Part shown: piece after piece, positions 1-7,916 of the stretch | How the letters are laid out: every line of letters starts with the position of its first letter | How positions within the stretch are numbered: position 1 is the stretch's first letter | Assembly: GCA_017467225.1 (NCBI GenBank) | Contig: JAFTSR010000261.1 | Coordinates: 1-15,727, forward strand | Length of the DNA stretch: 15,727 nt | Source: Clostridia bacterium | GTDB taxonomy: Bacteria > Bacillota_A > Clostridia > Oscillospirales > CAG-272 | Direction of reading: 5' to 3' | Position numbers and translations under genes: made by a program | The notes under the pieces: model-generated | Databases searched by the model: none | Seen by the model: the letters and a program-made list of their open reading frames with translations, nothing else | Told to the model about the DNA's origin: nothing

Positions 1-1500
1 AACGCCAACATAGCCAACCAAAGATCGGATGCCTACGGTGGCGTCGTCGGTTATACCGGCGCGGCTTCCCATACGTTTTCCGCGTTCTGCAGCCCCGATG
101 TGTATTATGCTGAGCATCCCGAATATTTTGCTTGGAACGGTATTCGCAGAGATCAAGGCTCCCTTTGCCTGACCAATCCCGACGTGCTGCAGCTGGCGAT
201 TGATTACACGCGAGGCTTGCTGGAGAAAAATCCCGACGCCTACATGATCTCCATTACGCAGAACGATAACGTCGTTTGGTGTACGTGCGACGACTGTGTG
301 GCGGTGTACGAGGAGGAGGGTGGACATTATTCGGGCACCATGCTTCGCTTTGTCAACGCCATTGCCCGCGACGTCGCCAAGGACTATCCGAACGTATATA
401 TCGACACCTTTGCTTACCTGCAAACCGCCAGCGCGCCTACCATGACCGTGGCTGAGGACAACGTCATCGTCCGTCTGTGCCACGTCACGGGCTGCAGCTC
501 TCATACCGTAGAGGACAGATGCTGGGGCGGAACGATTCACAAGTATGCCTCCAACCTGGACGGAACCATCCTGCCGCTGGCCGATTGTCTGGAGGCGTGG
601 GGAGAGATTTGCAAGAACGTCTACATTTGGGATTACAACACCTGCTTCCACCAGTATAATCAGATCTACCCCAACTTCAATTCGCTCCTGGACAATGCGT
701 ATTATTATCAGGACAATAACGTCAGAGGCGTTTTCGCGCAGGGTGCTTACCAGGGCGCGAGCGGCGAATTTGCTCAGCTGCGTGCCTATCTGACATCAAA
801 AATCCTTTGGGATCCCATGATGACCAGTAAGGAATTTTACACGCACATGGATGAATTTCTTAGAGCTGTTTACGGTCCCGGCGGCGGCAAGCTGCGTGAA
901 TTTCTCGATCTTGCCGAGGAGCTGACCGAGAGCACCTGCTTCCACTGGGGTCTGGACATGAAGATGTTTATCGAGAGCGAAAAGCAGGATGTGGATGTCG
1001 GCGCCAAGGGTCTACCTGCCGATCTGACGCTTGACATGATCGAAAATTACGAGAGCACCGATTGGACACCCTATTATCAGTATTACGAGGCGGTCACGGT
1101 GTCGTGTGAGCTTTTGGAGCGCGGACGTGCGTTGTTTGCCGAGGCGATGACAATGGCCGAGACCGACGAGCAGCGCCGAGCAATTGAGCAGGCGTCCGTT
1201 CAGCTGGATCTTTTGGAATCCTATTACCGTGACGCCGTCAATACTGCTGTCGTTGCCAATATCCAATTCCTTTGCGAGACGTATCTGAAGGAGAAATCGG
1301 ATCTGACAAACGCCAAGGTGCAGTCTCTCGTCAAGAAGGTAGGAGACCACGTTCTGAAGGCAGAGCTGCTTCCCGCCTATGAGCAATTCAACCGAGCAAT
1401 TTGCGACAAGGCGATCGGCTTCGGTATTCGTTACCAGGAAGGCGCAAATAGCTTTGCTAACGTAAAACACTATCAGAAGAATCCCGACCAATGGTTCTGA
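1..1500 (+). CDS. DUF4838 domain protein (putative glycoside hydrolase-like), 5'-truncated
   Basis: The reading frame is open from base 1, so the gene starts upstream; 499 residues plus TGA are visible. The GTG at position 100 is internal, not a start. The visible part resembles the DUF4838 family: a region around HTFSAFCSP, an aromatic segment (HPEYFAWNG), then ISITQNDN followed by a Cys cluster WCTCDDC at visible residues 93-99. A long region with many Trp and Tyr residues follows, and a helical C-terminal part from about residue 290. DUF4838 proteins are generally large secreted or surface proteins with a TIM-barrel-like core linked to glycan metabolism; the substrate is not known. Any signal peptide or N-terminal domain lies outside the window. 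A hairpin terminator follows the stop by 12 bases, so this is the end of its transcription unit. The family call is fairly sure; enzymatic activity is inferred. Confidence 0.8.
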   Translation, partial: NANIANQRSDAYGGVVGYTGAASHTFSAFCSPDVYYAEHPEYFAWNGIRRDQGSLCLTNPDVLQLAIDYTRGLLEKNPDAYMISITQNDNVVWCTCDDCVAVYEEEGGHYSGTMLRFVNAIARDVAKDYPNVYIDTFAYLQTASAPTMTVAEDNVIVRLCHVTGCSSHTVEDRCWGGTIHKYASNLDGTILPLADCLEAWGEICKNVYIWDYNTCFHQYNQIYPNFNSLLDNAYYYQDNNVRGVFAQGAYQGASGEFAQLRAYLTSKILWDPMMTSKEFYTHMDEFLRAVYGPGGGKLREFLDLAEELTESTCFHWGLDMKMFIESEKQDVDVGAKGLPADLTLDMIENYESTDWTPYYQYYEAVTVSCELLERGRALFAEAMTMAETDEQRRAIEQASVQLDLLESYYRDAVNTAVVANIQFLCETYLKEKSDLTNAKVQSLVKKVGDHVLKAELLPAYEQFNRAICDKAIGFGIRYQEGANSFANVKHYQKNPDQWF

Positions 1501-1512
1501 TGACAGATTCGG

Positions 1513-1550
1513 GGCTGCTGCAATGATTTTTGCGGCAGCCTCCTTTTTGT
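1513..1550 (+). terminator. Intrinsic terminator after the DUF4838 gene
   Basis: GGCTGCTGCAA (1513-1523) pairs with TTGCGGCAGCC (1530-1540), with one T-G wobble and a six-base loop. A T-rich run (1541-1550) follows. Confidence 0.85.
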
Positions 1551-1582
1551 GCTTTCGTTTGTATAAAACTTTGCAAAAGGTA

Positions 1583-1611
1583 TTGCATAATGACGCTGTT
1601 TGTGCTATACT
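1583..1611 (+). promoter_or_regulatory. Sigma-A-type promoter of the first YwaF-like gene
   Basis: The -35 box TTGCAT (1583-1588) is followed by a 17-base spacer and a TATACT -10 box (1606-1611) with a TGn extension (TGC at 1603-1605). The start codon lies 42 bases downstream of the -10 box. Confidence 0.8.
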
Positions 1612-1652
1612 AATCGCGAATAACGACGTTTTTCCCCAAGGAGGATGATTTG

Positions 1653-2477
1653 ATGGAGGTATGGGTCAAATTTTTTAAGGACGGCTTTTTCGGATACGGC
1701 GAGCCGGGCGATTTTACTTACTTCTCCTTGGCGCATTTGGTGCCGCTGGCGGTGCTGGTGCTGGCTGTGTGGTTGGTGTGGCATTACCGCGACCGGCTGC
1801 GCGCCTGGCGGCACGAAGAAACGCTGCGCTTTGTGACGGCGTTTGTTCTGATGCTGCTGGATATGTCATATTATTGGCGGCTTTTGTACGTCGGCAGCAG
1901 TGACCCCGCGCAGCAAACGCTGCTTCTGGAGCTGCCGCTGCAGGTGTGCGGCTGGACCTGCATTGCGACCATTTTCACGATTACCAAAAAGAGCCGCCTT
2001 TTGTACCAGTTCTGCTGCTATACCTGCCTGACGCTGTGTATCTTCCCACTGCTGACCCCCTCGGTTATTATGACCACGGGCCCGTCGTACTACCGATACT
2101 ATCAGTTCTGGCTGGAGCATATGCTGCCCGTCATATCGGTGCTGTACATGACCTTTGTTCACGGCTTCCGACCTACCGTGCGCGGTATTCCGTTTACGCT
2201 CGGGATTTTGTCTGTTCTGGCTGCGCTGTCGCTGATCTGCAATGCCAACATTGAGGGAGCCAACTATCTGTTCCTTGCCGCAGGCACGGCGGACGGCGGC
2301 GGCTCGCCCATGGATTTTTTGATCAAGATCGCGCCGGCGCTTTGGATCAGGGTGGTTATTCTTTTCGCGCTCGCCATCGCCCTGTTTTTCGCGATTTACG
2401 GTATCTTTGCCGGGCTGCAAAAGCTGGCGGACCGACGGGCCGCACAGCGACAAACCGCCTCCCGGGAAAACTCTTAA
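1653..2477 (+). CDS. YwaF/TMEM164-type multipass membrane protein, copy 1
   Basis: 274-residue integral membrane protein. The start is ATG 1653 rather than the in-frame TTG 1650: AAGGAGG at 1638-1644 is well spaced to it, and the paralogue downstream begins with the same MEVWV. It resembles the TIGR02206/YwaF (TMEM164) family: His-x-x-Pro in the first membrane segment (H28, P31), LPLQVC with C99, LLTP at 133-136, a His in LEHMLP (156), and ANYLFL around 203-208. Six or seven hydrophobic segments are visible, with basic loops such as HYRDRLRAWRH. Bacterial family members have no firmly established function. The C-terminal tail (about 260-274) is longer and more polar than in the second copy. 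No clear terminator separates it from copy 2, so read-through is possible. Family call likely, role unknown. Confidence 0.8.
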   Translation: MEVWVKFFKDGFFGYGEPGDFTYFSLAHLVPLAVLVLAVWLVWHYRDRLRAWRHEETLRFVTAFVLMLLDMSYYWRLLYVGSSDPAQQTLLLELPLQVCGWTCIATIFTITKKSRLLYQFCCYTCLTLCIFPLLTPSVIMTTGPSYYRYYQFWLEHMLPVISVLYMTFVHGFRPTVRGIPFTLGILSVLAALSLICNANIEGANYLFLAAGTADGGGSPMDFLIKIAPALWIRVVILFALAIALFFAIYGIFAGLQKLADRRAAQRQTASRENS

Positions 2478-2499
2478 GAAAAAATTAAAGTTTATATTC

Positions 2500-2528
2500 T
2501 TGAAAAACAGCGCACTTTGTGCTATACT
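2500..2528 (+). promoter_or_regulatory. Sigma-A-type promoter of the second YwaF-like gene
   Basis: The -35 box TTGAAA (2500-2505), a 17-base spacer and TATACT (2523-2528) with a TGC extension form this promoter. The segment TTTGTGCTATACT is shared with the first copy's promoter, and the distance to the start codon is identical. Confidence 0.82.
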
Positions 2529-2569
2529 TACTCACAACGACACACACTTTTGACAAGGAGGCTTTTGCA

Positions 2570-3364
2570 ATGGAGGTTTGGGTTCAATTTTTCAAGGATG
2601 GCTTTTTCGGCTATGCGGAAAAGGGAAATTTCAAGTACTACTCGATCGCGCATTTTGTGCCGCTCATTCTGATGGTGCTGGCCATCTGTCTGATCTGGCG
2701 CTATCGGGATCGGCTGCGTGCGTGGAAGCATGAGGAGAATTTCCGCTTCTGGCTTGCCTTTATCATGCTGCTTGCGGAGATGTCCTACTTCTGGCGGCTT
2801 TTGTACGTCGGCAGCAGCGACCCCATGGAGCAGACGCTGCTGGACAAGCTGCCGCTGCAGGTGTGCGAGTGGACGTGTATCATGGCGATCTTCATGATCA
2901 CAAAAAAGAGTAAATTGTTATATCAGCCCTGCTTCTTCGTCTGCCTGACCATCGGCTTGTTCCCACTTTTGACCCCCTCGGTCATCACCACCACGGGACC
3001 GACCTACTACCGCTATTATCAGTTCTGGCTGGAGCACATCCTGCCGATCATCGCCGTGTTCTATATGACCTTTGTCCACGGCTTCCGTCCCAAGCTGCAC
3101 GGCATTGCGCTTTCGACCGGATTTATGGCGATTTTGGCGACCTTTGCCCTGATTTGCAACTTTAACATCGAAAATGCCAACTATCTTTACCTGGCTACCG
3201 GCACCTCGGACGGCGGCGGCTCGGCCATGGATATTGTTATCAAAATCGCACCCAACGTCTGGGTCAGACTCGTTCTTTTGCTCGGCATTGTGCTTGCTAT
3301 GTTCTTCGCCGCCTACGGTATCGCCGTCGGCGTGCAAAAGCTGGTCGCAAAAAAGAGGGGATAA
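2570..3364 (+). CDS. YwaF/TMEM164-type multipass membrane protein, copy 2
   Basis: 264-residue paralogue of the preceding gene, clearly alignable over its full length. An earlier in-frame start at 2519 is rejected because it overlaps the -10 box. ATG 2570 has AAGGAGG at 2555-2561 with an eight-base gap and gives the same N terminus (MEVWVQFFKDGFFGY). The family residues are kept at the same positions: H28 and P31 in the first membrane segment, LPLQVC, LLTPSV, LEHILP, FNIENANYLYL. Two differences from copy 1 are CEWT instead of CGWT after the LPLQV motif and a shorter basic tail ending KLVAKKRG. It has its own promoter and is followed by a strong terminator. The function is unknown; the pair could form a heteromer or be differently expressed, which is inference only. 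Confidence 0.8.
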   Translation: MEVWVQFFKDGFFGYAEKGNFKYYSIAHFVPLILMVLAICLIWRYRDRLRAWKHEENFRFWLAFIMLLAEMSYFWRLLYVGSSDPMEQTLLDKLPLQVCEWTCIMAIFMITKKSKLLYQPCFFVCLTIGLFPLLTPSVITTTGPTYYRYYQFWLEHILPIIAVFYMTFVHGFRPKLHGIALSTGFMAILATFALICNFNIENANYLYLATGTSDGGGSAMDIVIKIAPNVWVRLVLLLGIVLAMFFAAYGIAVGVQKLVAKKRG

Positions 3365-3388
3365 AAAATACAATTTGCATAGTGAAAG

Positions 3389-3426
3389 CAGCCGGACACG
3401 TAAGGGTGTCCGGCTGAAATTTTTTA
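3389..3426 (+). terminator. Terminator between convergent genes
   Basis: CAGCCGGACAC (3389-3399) and GTGTCCGGCTG (3406-3416) form a perfect 11-bp stem with a six-base loop, then AAATTTTTTA. It terminates the YwaF pair on the plus strand. It also lies just past the stop of the minus-strand gene ending at 3424, where the T run is weaker but the hairpin may serve both. Confidence 0.85.
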
Positions 3427-4899
3427 TGGCTTGCAGGGGATTCCCTTTGGCGCATCGTCGCGGTGTTGGTAGCACATTCCTTTTTCATCGTACTCACCTG
3501 TGTAGATATACGTTTTTTCGCAGCTGCCCAAACGTGCGATCAGTGCATCCCGCGCAATCGGTTCGTAGGTGTTGGAATCGGATTCGATGATGTAATACGC
3601 ATCGTCGAAATACACGGCATGGCTTACGATTCCGTCTCCCATTGGAAGCTCGACCAGATATACCCAGGACGCGCGGATAACACCGATTACGCCATCATCT
3701 GTTTTGGCATACCAGGCGAATATTCCGTTGCGGGTGTTGGTATGCGCCTCGTAGCTTTGAATGTGCGGTGGGGAAAGCTTTCCTTGCGCAAAGTCGGATG
3801 TGATGGTATCCCATGCTGTGGGAAGATCGGGCAGCGTAGCCGGATCGACATCGCCAAAGCGCGCAATGGACCACTCGTAAGAATCCTGCCCGTCAGCGCT
3901 TTCGCAGGAGAATATGCTGACACGCTCATTGGTGGCAAAGCCGTTGATATAGCGCGTGGTGTGCAGTTGAGCCTCGGGTTCCGTATGCAGCAGAGAGTAA
4001 GGAGAATAGGGAGGAAGAGATGGTATGTCTTGTACAAAGATACCATGCGAAAACGAAGTGATCTGCTCCAGGACGTCCTTTGCTTCTCCTTGTATGTTGC
4101 GAAGAAGATGAGGATAAAGGTTTTCGCCACGCTCGCTGGCCTGAATATCCGCTATGGCTTGCTGCAAGGATGCAGGAGCTGATGCGCGCGCGGTCAACGC
4201 AAGCCATTCTTGACTTGCATTCCAAAGACGGGAATCGAATTTTCCCTCGGCATCAAAAGCCGTCAGGCATTGATGTTCGCTGCCATAGACGTACGCAAAG
4301 CGCCCGAATACGACCAGCGCCAGTCGCTCTGCCTTTCCTTGCGTCTCGTTGTACATGACCGCTTGCTCATAGGTGTACTGTGCCATATCGCAAATCAGGA
4401 AACGGTCATAGATCGAAAAATCAGTCATAAATTTTTCGGGGATCAGATAATAAAATTCATCGCACATCTCCCGTCCCTGAACCAACTCGACGGTTTCCAT
4501 ACGCAACAGTCGATAGGGTAGCTGCCGAGCGTCGTCATAAAAGATGTAGCTGTCAGGGAGCGCTTCGATCAGGCGAGCCGTGAGTGATAAGCCGGTTGGA
4601 TCCAGATTCGGATCTTCAGTTAAATCGGTGCTGCTTGCGACTATGATATTGGAACGGAAGGATTGCGGTGCGGGGGATGCGAGTTGCTCATGGCTGATCG
4701 GTTGGTAAGTCCACTCGTCCAAACGGAGCAGTGACATACCGATTGCAGCACTGACGATCAGCAGCAGGCACGCCACCGCCGTTGCCCATTTCCACCAAGG
4801 GTTAGCGGCTTTATTTGCCATGGGGAGCTCGGGTGCGGCATCGGCGATGAGCTGCGGATCAATGTATCCCATTGCTTGCAGTAAATTTTCGCTTGTCAT
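3424..4899 (-). CDS. Single-pass membrane protein, putative anti-sigma/sensor, cassette 1
   Basis: 491 residues: a cytoplasmic N-terminal stretch of about 35 residues, one membrane segment (about 36-58, WWKWATAVACLLLIVSAAIG), then an outer domain of about 430 residues with no recognised fold. The ATG overlaps the TGA of the upstream sigma gene by four bases (ATGA), implying translational coupling. That gene order and the topology are what lead me to call it an anti-sigma factor; no zinc-binding anti-sigma motif is visible. It is a paralogue of the protein encoded at 5629-7125. Shared blocks include IDPxLI at residues 13-18, EEFYYL/DEFYYL followed by FMTD, AFDAxGxFDxRLW, TRYIxGFxTNE, the SPPHI/TPPHI region and YIYxGxYDE near the C terminus. 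The outer domain probably senses an envelope signal, which is inference. It could instead be an effector or regulator of another kind. Confidence 0.65.
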   Translation of the reverse strand: MTSENLLQAMGYIDPQLIADAAPELPMANKAANPWWKWATAVACLLLIVSAAIGMSLLRLDEWTYQPISHEQLASPAPQSFRSNIIVASSTDLTEDPNLDPTGLSLTARLIEALPDSYIFYDDARQLPYRLLRMETVELVQGREMCDEFYYLIPEKFMTDFSIYDRFLICDMAQYTYEQAVMYNETQGKAERLALVVFGRFAYVYGSEHQCLTAFDAEGKFDSRLWNASQEWLALTARASAPASLQQAIADIQASERGENLYPHLLRNIQGEAKDVLEQITSFSHGIFVQDIPSLPPYSPYSLLHTEPEAQLHTTRYINGFATNERVSIFSCESADGQDSYEWSIARFGDVDPATLPDLPTAWDTITSDFAQGKLSPPHIQSYEAHTNTRNGIFAWYAKTDDGVIGVIRASWVYLVELPMGDGIVSHAVYFDDAYYIIESDSNTYEPIARDALIARLGSCEKTYIYTGEYDEKGMCYQHRDDAPKGIPCKP

Positions 4900-5453
4900 A
4901 TCTCAAAGCCCACCTTATTAAGAAATTTGGCCAAATTCCTGCGTGTGCGAAGCAGCAGCATGGTGACTGCATTGGGCCTTGCGGCAAAATCCTGCGCGAT
5001 TTCCTCAATTGTGCTCATGTAAAAGTAGCGTCGCACAAAAATATTCCGGTTCCTTGGCGGCAGTGAACGCAAAAAACGGCTGAGCGCATCCGAAAGCGCC
5101 ACGCTTTCACCGATGTCCGCGCCGCTGTCTTTGTTGGGAATGCATCCGATCAGCTCATCCAGGACAAACGGCACCTGCCCACCTCGCTTTTGGGCGTGCT
5201 GCGCGCGGTAGGCATCCAGTGCCAGCTGGCGGCTGATGGTGCCGACGTACGGCTTGAGGGGATCGGGCTTGTGCGGCGGCACGGTGTTCCAAGTTTTCAG
5301 GTAGGTGTCGTTGACCACCTCCTTGGCATCCTCGTCGTTACCGAGAATGTGATGGGCAATGTAGTGGCAATAGCGACCGTACTTCTTGTCGGTCTCGCCA
5401 ATTGCCTTCTCGTCGCGCGCCCAGTACAGTTCAACGATTTGTCTGTCCTCCAT
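4896..5453 (-). CDS. ECF-like RNA polymerase sigma factor, cassette 1
   Basis: 185-residue sigma-70 family protein. The frame opens earlier, but ATG at 5453 has an AAAGGAGG site just upstream and gives MEDRQIVELYWARDE, matching the paralogue. Region 2 lies at about residues 5-75 (RDEKAIGETDKKYGRYCHYIAHHILGN, then VVNDTYLKTWNTVPP). Region 4 lies at about 130-180 (LPPRNRNIFVRRYFY, then a helix-turn-helix TIEEIAQDFAARPNAVTMLL and a basic RTRRNLAKFL helix). This is the two-domain layout and size of ECF sigma factors, which direct RNA polymerase to a small regulon when released by their anti-sigma partner. It overlaps the downstream membrane gene by four bases. Its promoter is of the housekeeping type rather than an obvious self-recognised one. 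The regulon is unknown; the family call is secure. Confidence 0.9.
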   Translation of the reverse strand: MEDRQIVELYWARDEKAIGETDKKYGRYCHYIAHHILGNDEDAKEVVNDTYLKTWNTVPPHKPDPLKPYVGTISRQLALDAYRAQHAQKRGGQVPFVLDELIGCIPNKDSGADIGESVALSDALSRFLRSLPPRNRNIFVRRYFYMSTIEEIAQDFAARPNAVTMLLLRTRRNLAKFLNKVGFEI

Positions 5454-5543
5454 GATGTCCTCCTTTTGGGTGATTTGAAGCTTCTCACTCAAATAAACGA
5501 GAAAAACAGCACGTCCACCACGCCTGCTTTGAAACTTTTTTAT

Positions 5544-5571
5544 ATTATACCATGTTTTTTGAAAATTTCAA
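5544..5571 (-). promoter_or_regulatory. Sigma-A-type promoter of sigma/anti-sigma cassette 1
   Basis: On the minus strand TTGAAA (5571-5566), a 16-base spacer and TATAAT (5549-5544) with a TGG extension are present. It lies about 90 bases before the sigma start and directly behind the terminator of cassette 2. Confidence 0.75.
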
Positions 5572-5572
5572 T

Positions 5573-5610
5573 GAAAAAAGCAAAGAAGGCGGACACAAAA
5601 CGTGCCCGCC
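5573..5610 (-). terminator. Intrinsic terminator of sigma/anti-sigma cassette 2
   Basis: On the minus strand GGCGGGCAC (5610-5602) pairs with GTGTCCGCC (5596-5588), with one G-T wobble, then a T-rich run to 5573. It insulates cassette 2 from the promoter of cassette 1, a few bases further on. Confidence 0.85.
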
Positions 5611-5628
5611 CTCCCATTGACGCTATAA

Positions 5629-7125
5629 TTATACCTCCACATTGGGACGCGCCTTGCCACTTTCGTCGTACGGGCCGTCATAAATATAGGTGGTTTCGTA
5701 TTCTCCGAACAGGCGGAGCAGATCGTCCCGGTCGATCGCATGACATACCTGCGATCCGTATTCTACCACGTAATAGGCGTCATCCGACATTCTGCCCTGC
5801 TGCCAGGAGACACGCACAATGCCGAGAACGCCGTGCGCAGTTTTGGCATACCAGCCGATGATACTGTACAAGGTTGCTGCATTGGGACGGTAATTTTCGA
5901 TATGAGGGGGTGTGATCTCTCCTTGCTGATAGGCAGCATCTATGGCGAGGATGGCGGAGGTCAGATCGGGCAGCCGTTGCATATCCTCTTGCGTAAACTG
6001 CGCCTTTGTAATTTCATAGGCATCCTCTTCGTATTCTCCCGCCCGAAGTCCCATGTTATAGATGTGTATTTTTTCGTTGGTAGGAAAGCCGTGGATGTAG
6101 CGGGTTGCAGTAAATTGCACCTCGGGGCTATAGGCCAACAGGGCAGAGGAGAAGGTGGTAACGTAAGCACCTAATTCAAAGGATTTGATTTGTTCCACAA
6201 TTTGTGCCGCTTCTCCGGAAACGTTTTTCAGCAAATGAACGTAGTCCCTGCTTTTCCATGCGGCATTCAGAATGGCATCCTCGGCCTGCGCCAGCGTGGC
6301 GGGTGGGGATGACTGGCGTGTCATGCCGATCCAGCGCCCGGTGGATTTCCACAGGCGGGGATCAAAATTCCCTTGTGCATCGAAGGCCATAAAGCTGCTG
6401 TTCATGGCAAAGCCGCGACTTTCGCCGCCCAGACCGTGTCCGAAAATCACGAGATCGAGTGCCTGCGCCCGGTTTTGCGTTTTGTTGTACAGAACGGAAT
6501 AATCGTAGGTGAGCTGCAGCATTTTTTCTATGACAAAGCAGTGGTACACGGTATAGTCGGTCATAAAATCGGCAGGAACCAAATAATAAAATTCCTCGGT
6601 CATTTCCTGCCCATCCAGCAGCTTCAGCGTTTGCATATGCAGAAGATGAAACTCACGTTGATTCCGATCGTCAATGCGGGTGTAAACGTCGGGCAGAACG
6701 CCGATCAGCTTTGCCGTTACCGAAAGACCGGTTATAGCAAGCTCCGCTTGTATACCGCCAAAGGAGTCGCTTCCCTCGCTGCCGAAGAAGCGAGGCGTGA
6801 AGGACGGCTCTTGCATGGTGGTGAAGGGAATGCTGGGCCTGGTATCGTGCGGGAGAATGGCACCCGGTGTGGCATCCTCGGAAGGCTCGATGCTAGGCTG
6901 CTCCTCGGAGGGCGGAAGGATCTCGGGCTCTTCCTCCCGCAAAAGAGGCAGGGTGATCAGCGCTGCCGTGATCAGCGCAAGACAAGCAGCGATGATAAGC
7001 AAATGACGGCGACGCCTGCGTAGGGCGTTTGCCTGCGCGGCGCAGCGCTCCTTCTTTGTGACAAAGGCTTCAATCAAATCGGGATCTATGTGATGCAATC
7101 CCTCAATCCATTCTTTCTTTTTCAT
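5629..7125 (-). CDS. Single-pass membrane protein, putative anti-sigma/sensor, cassette 2
   Basis: 498 residues. The N-terminal cytoplasmic part (1-40) ends in an arginine run (LRRRRRH), then comes a membrane segment (about 41-62), an acidic and proline-rich linker (about 63-100, EEEPEILPPSEEQPSIEPSE) and an outer domain of about 390 residues. Positive charges on the short side predict N-in, C-out topology. It starts within the stop of the upstream sigma gene (ATGA overlap). It is a full-length paralogue of the protein at 3424-4899. Shared features include IDPxLI at exactly residues 13-18, LSVTAKLIGVLPD (LSLTARLIEALPD in the other), TEEFYYLVP, AFDAQGNFDPRLW, TRYIHGFPTNEK, TPPHIENY, GWYAKT and YIYDGPYDESG. 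The linker is longer and more acidic than in cassette 1. The anti-sigma role is inferred from operon and topology; no catalytic motif is seen. Confidence 0.65.
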   Translation of the reverse strand: MKKKEWIEGLHHIDPDLIEAFVTKKERCAAQANALRRRRRHLLIIAACLALITAALITLPLLREEEPEILPPSEEQPSIEPSEDATPGAILPHDTRPSIPFTTMQEPSFTPRFFGSEGSDSFGGIQAELAITGLSVTAKLIGVLPDVYTRIDDRNQREFHLLHMQTLKLLDGQEMTEEFYYLVPADFMTDYTVYHCFVIEKMLQLTYDYSVLYNKTQNRAQALDLVIFGHGLGGESRGFAMNSSFMAFDAQGNFDPRLWKSTGRWIGMTRQSSPPATLAQAEDAILNAAWKSRDYVHLLKNVSGEAAQIVEQIKSFELGAYVTTFSSALLAYSPEVQFTATRYIHGFPTNEKIHIYNMGLRAGEYEEDAYEITKAQFTQEDMQRLPDLTSAILAIDAAYQQGEITPPHIENYRPNAATLYSIIGWYAKTAHGVLGIVRVSWQQGRMSDDAYYVVEYGSQVCHAIDRDDLLRLFGEYETTYIYDGPYDESGKARPNVEV

Positions 7126-7718
7126 ATGTTGTAGCCCTCTCTTTCCAATACTGCCTTGAGCGTGCGTCGGATGGCGGCAAGCTCTTTGTTAACGGAGGAA
7201 CGGCTGAGGCGCAGCTCTTTTGCAATGGTATCAATGGGCTCGCAGATGTAATAGCGATTCATAAAGATCAGCTGTCGCCGATCGCTCAGCGAGCGAATAA
7301 AATCGCTGATGACGCGCCCCAGACGTGCGGCATCAAAGTCTTTTGCGATCTCGTCCTCACCTGCGATAAAATCCTCTAGTTCAGAGAGCGACACGGTCAT
7401 TTCGGAGGGAATGACTCGCTGGCGCTGCTTGTGGTGATAGCGCTTGATGGCAATGCGGCGCGCAATGACGGTAAGGAATGCACGCAGCACGTTCGGTCTG
7501 GCAGGCGGGATGGCTTGCCAAGTTCCAAGATAGGTGTCGTTGAGACACTCCTCACAGTCGCCGGTATCATGAAGAACGTTGTATGCGATGGAGAATAAAT
7601 ATTTTTGATATTTGAAGTCCGTTTCCTCGATTGCCCTCTCATCCCGTGCCCAGTACAGCGCAACGATCTGCTCATCTGACATCGGTGCTTTGGTGATATG
7701 CTTGCTTTGAAGTTCCAT
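7122..7718 (-). CDS. ECF-like RNA polymerase sigma factor, cassette 2
   Basis: 198-residue sigma-70 family protein. ATG 7718 is chosen because AAAGGAGG lies six bases upstream; an internal ATG at residue 13 (MSDEQIV) aligns with the start of the paralogue but lacks a ribosome binding site. Region 2 includes MSDEQIVALYWARDERAIEETDFKYQKYLFSIAYNVLHD and CLNDTYLGTWQAIPPARP. Region 4 includes LSDRRQLIFMNRYYICEPIDTIAKEL with helix-turn-helix residues LSRSSVNKELAAIRRTLKAVL. It pairs with the coupled membrane gene downstream. Compared with the cassette 1 sigma, the recognition helix differs strongly (SRSSVNKELAAIRRT against RPNAVTMLLLRTRRN), so the two probably read different promoters. That last point is inference. 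Confidence 0.9.
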   Translation of the reverse strand: MELQSKHITKAPMSDEQIVALYWARDERAIEETDFKYQKYLFSIAYNVLHDTGDCEECLNDTYLGTWQAIPPARPNVLRAFLTVIARRIAIKRYHHKQRQRVIPSEMTVSLSELEDFIAGEDEIAKDFDAARLGRVISDFIRSLSDRRQLIFMNRYYICEPIDTIAKELRLSRSSVNKELAAIRRTLKAVLEREGYNI

Positions 7719-7916
7719 CACTTGCCTCCTTTCCAACAAATTAAAAGGCCCTTCATAAACAGCAGTACGGAAAAATCAGAAAATGTGTAAAGGGTTTATG
7801 CTATTATAACATAAATTTTTGCGAAAAGTGTGAACGGAGAGAAAATTTTTCTTTCAGGGGAGACAGTTCGGATTTGCCGCCGATCTGCGGTCCTCTGACG
7901 GCTTTTTTGTACAACC
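7719..7916. other. Gap between cassette 2 and the tRNA-associated repeat
   Basis: It holds the sigma gene's ribosome binding site and leader, the extended -10 promoter at 7803-7811, and about 100 bases (7812-7916) in which I recognise no gene. A weak plus-strand hairpin with a T run at 7876-7908 has no gene to serve. Confidence 0.6.
7803..7811 (-). promoter_or_regulatory. Extended -10 promoter element of cassette 2
   Basis: On the minus strand TATAAT (7808-7803) is preceded by TGT (TGn extension). No convincing -35 box is seen at 16-18 bases, so this is an extended -10 type promoter. It lies about 85 bases upstream of the sigma start. Confidence 0.65.

Noticed and set aside
1650..1652. TTG start for the first YwaF-like gene
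   Set aside because: The adjacent ATG at 1653 has better spacing to AAGGAGG and matches the paralogue's start.
7876..7908. Plus-strand terminator (GCCG/CGGC then six T)
   Set aside because: The stem is only four pairs with a long loop, and no plus-strand gene precedes it.
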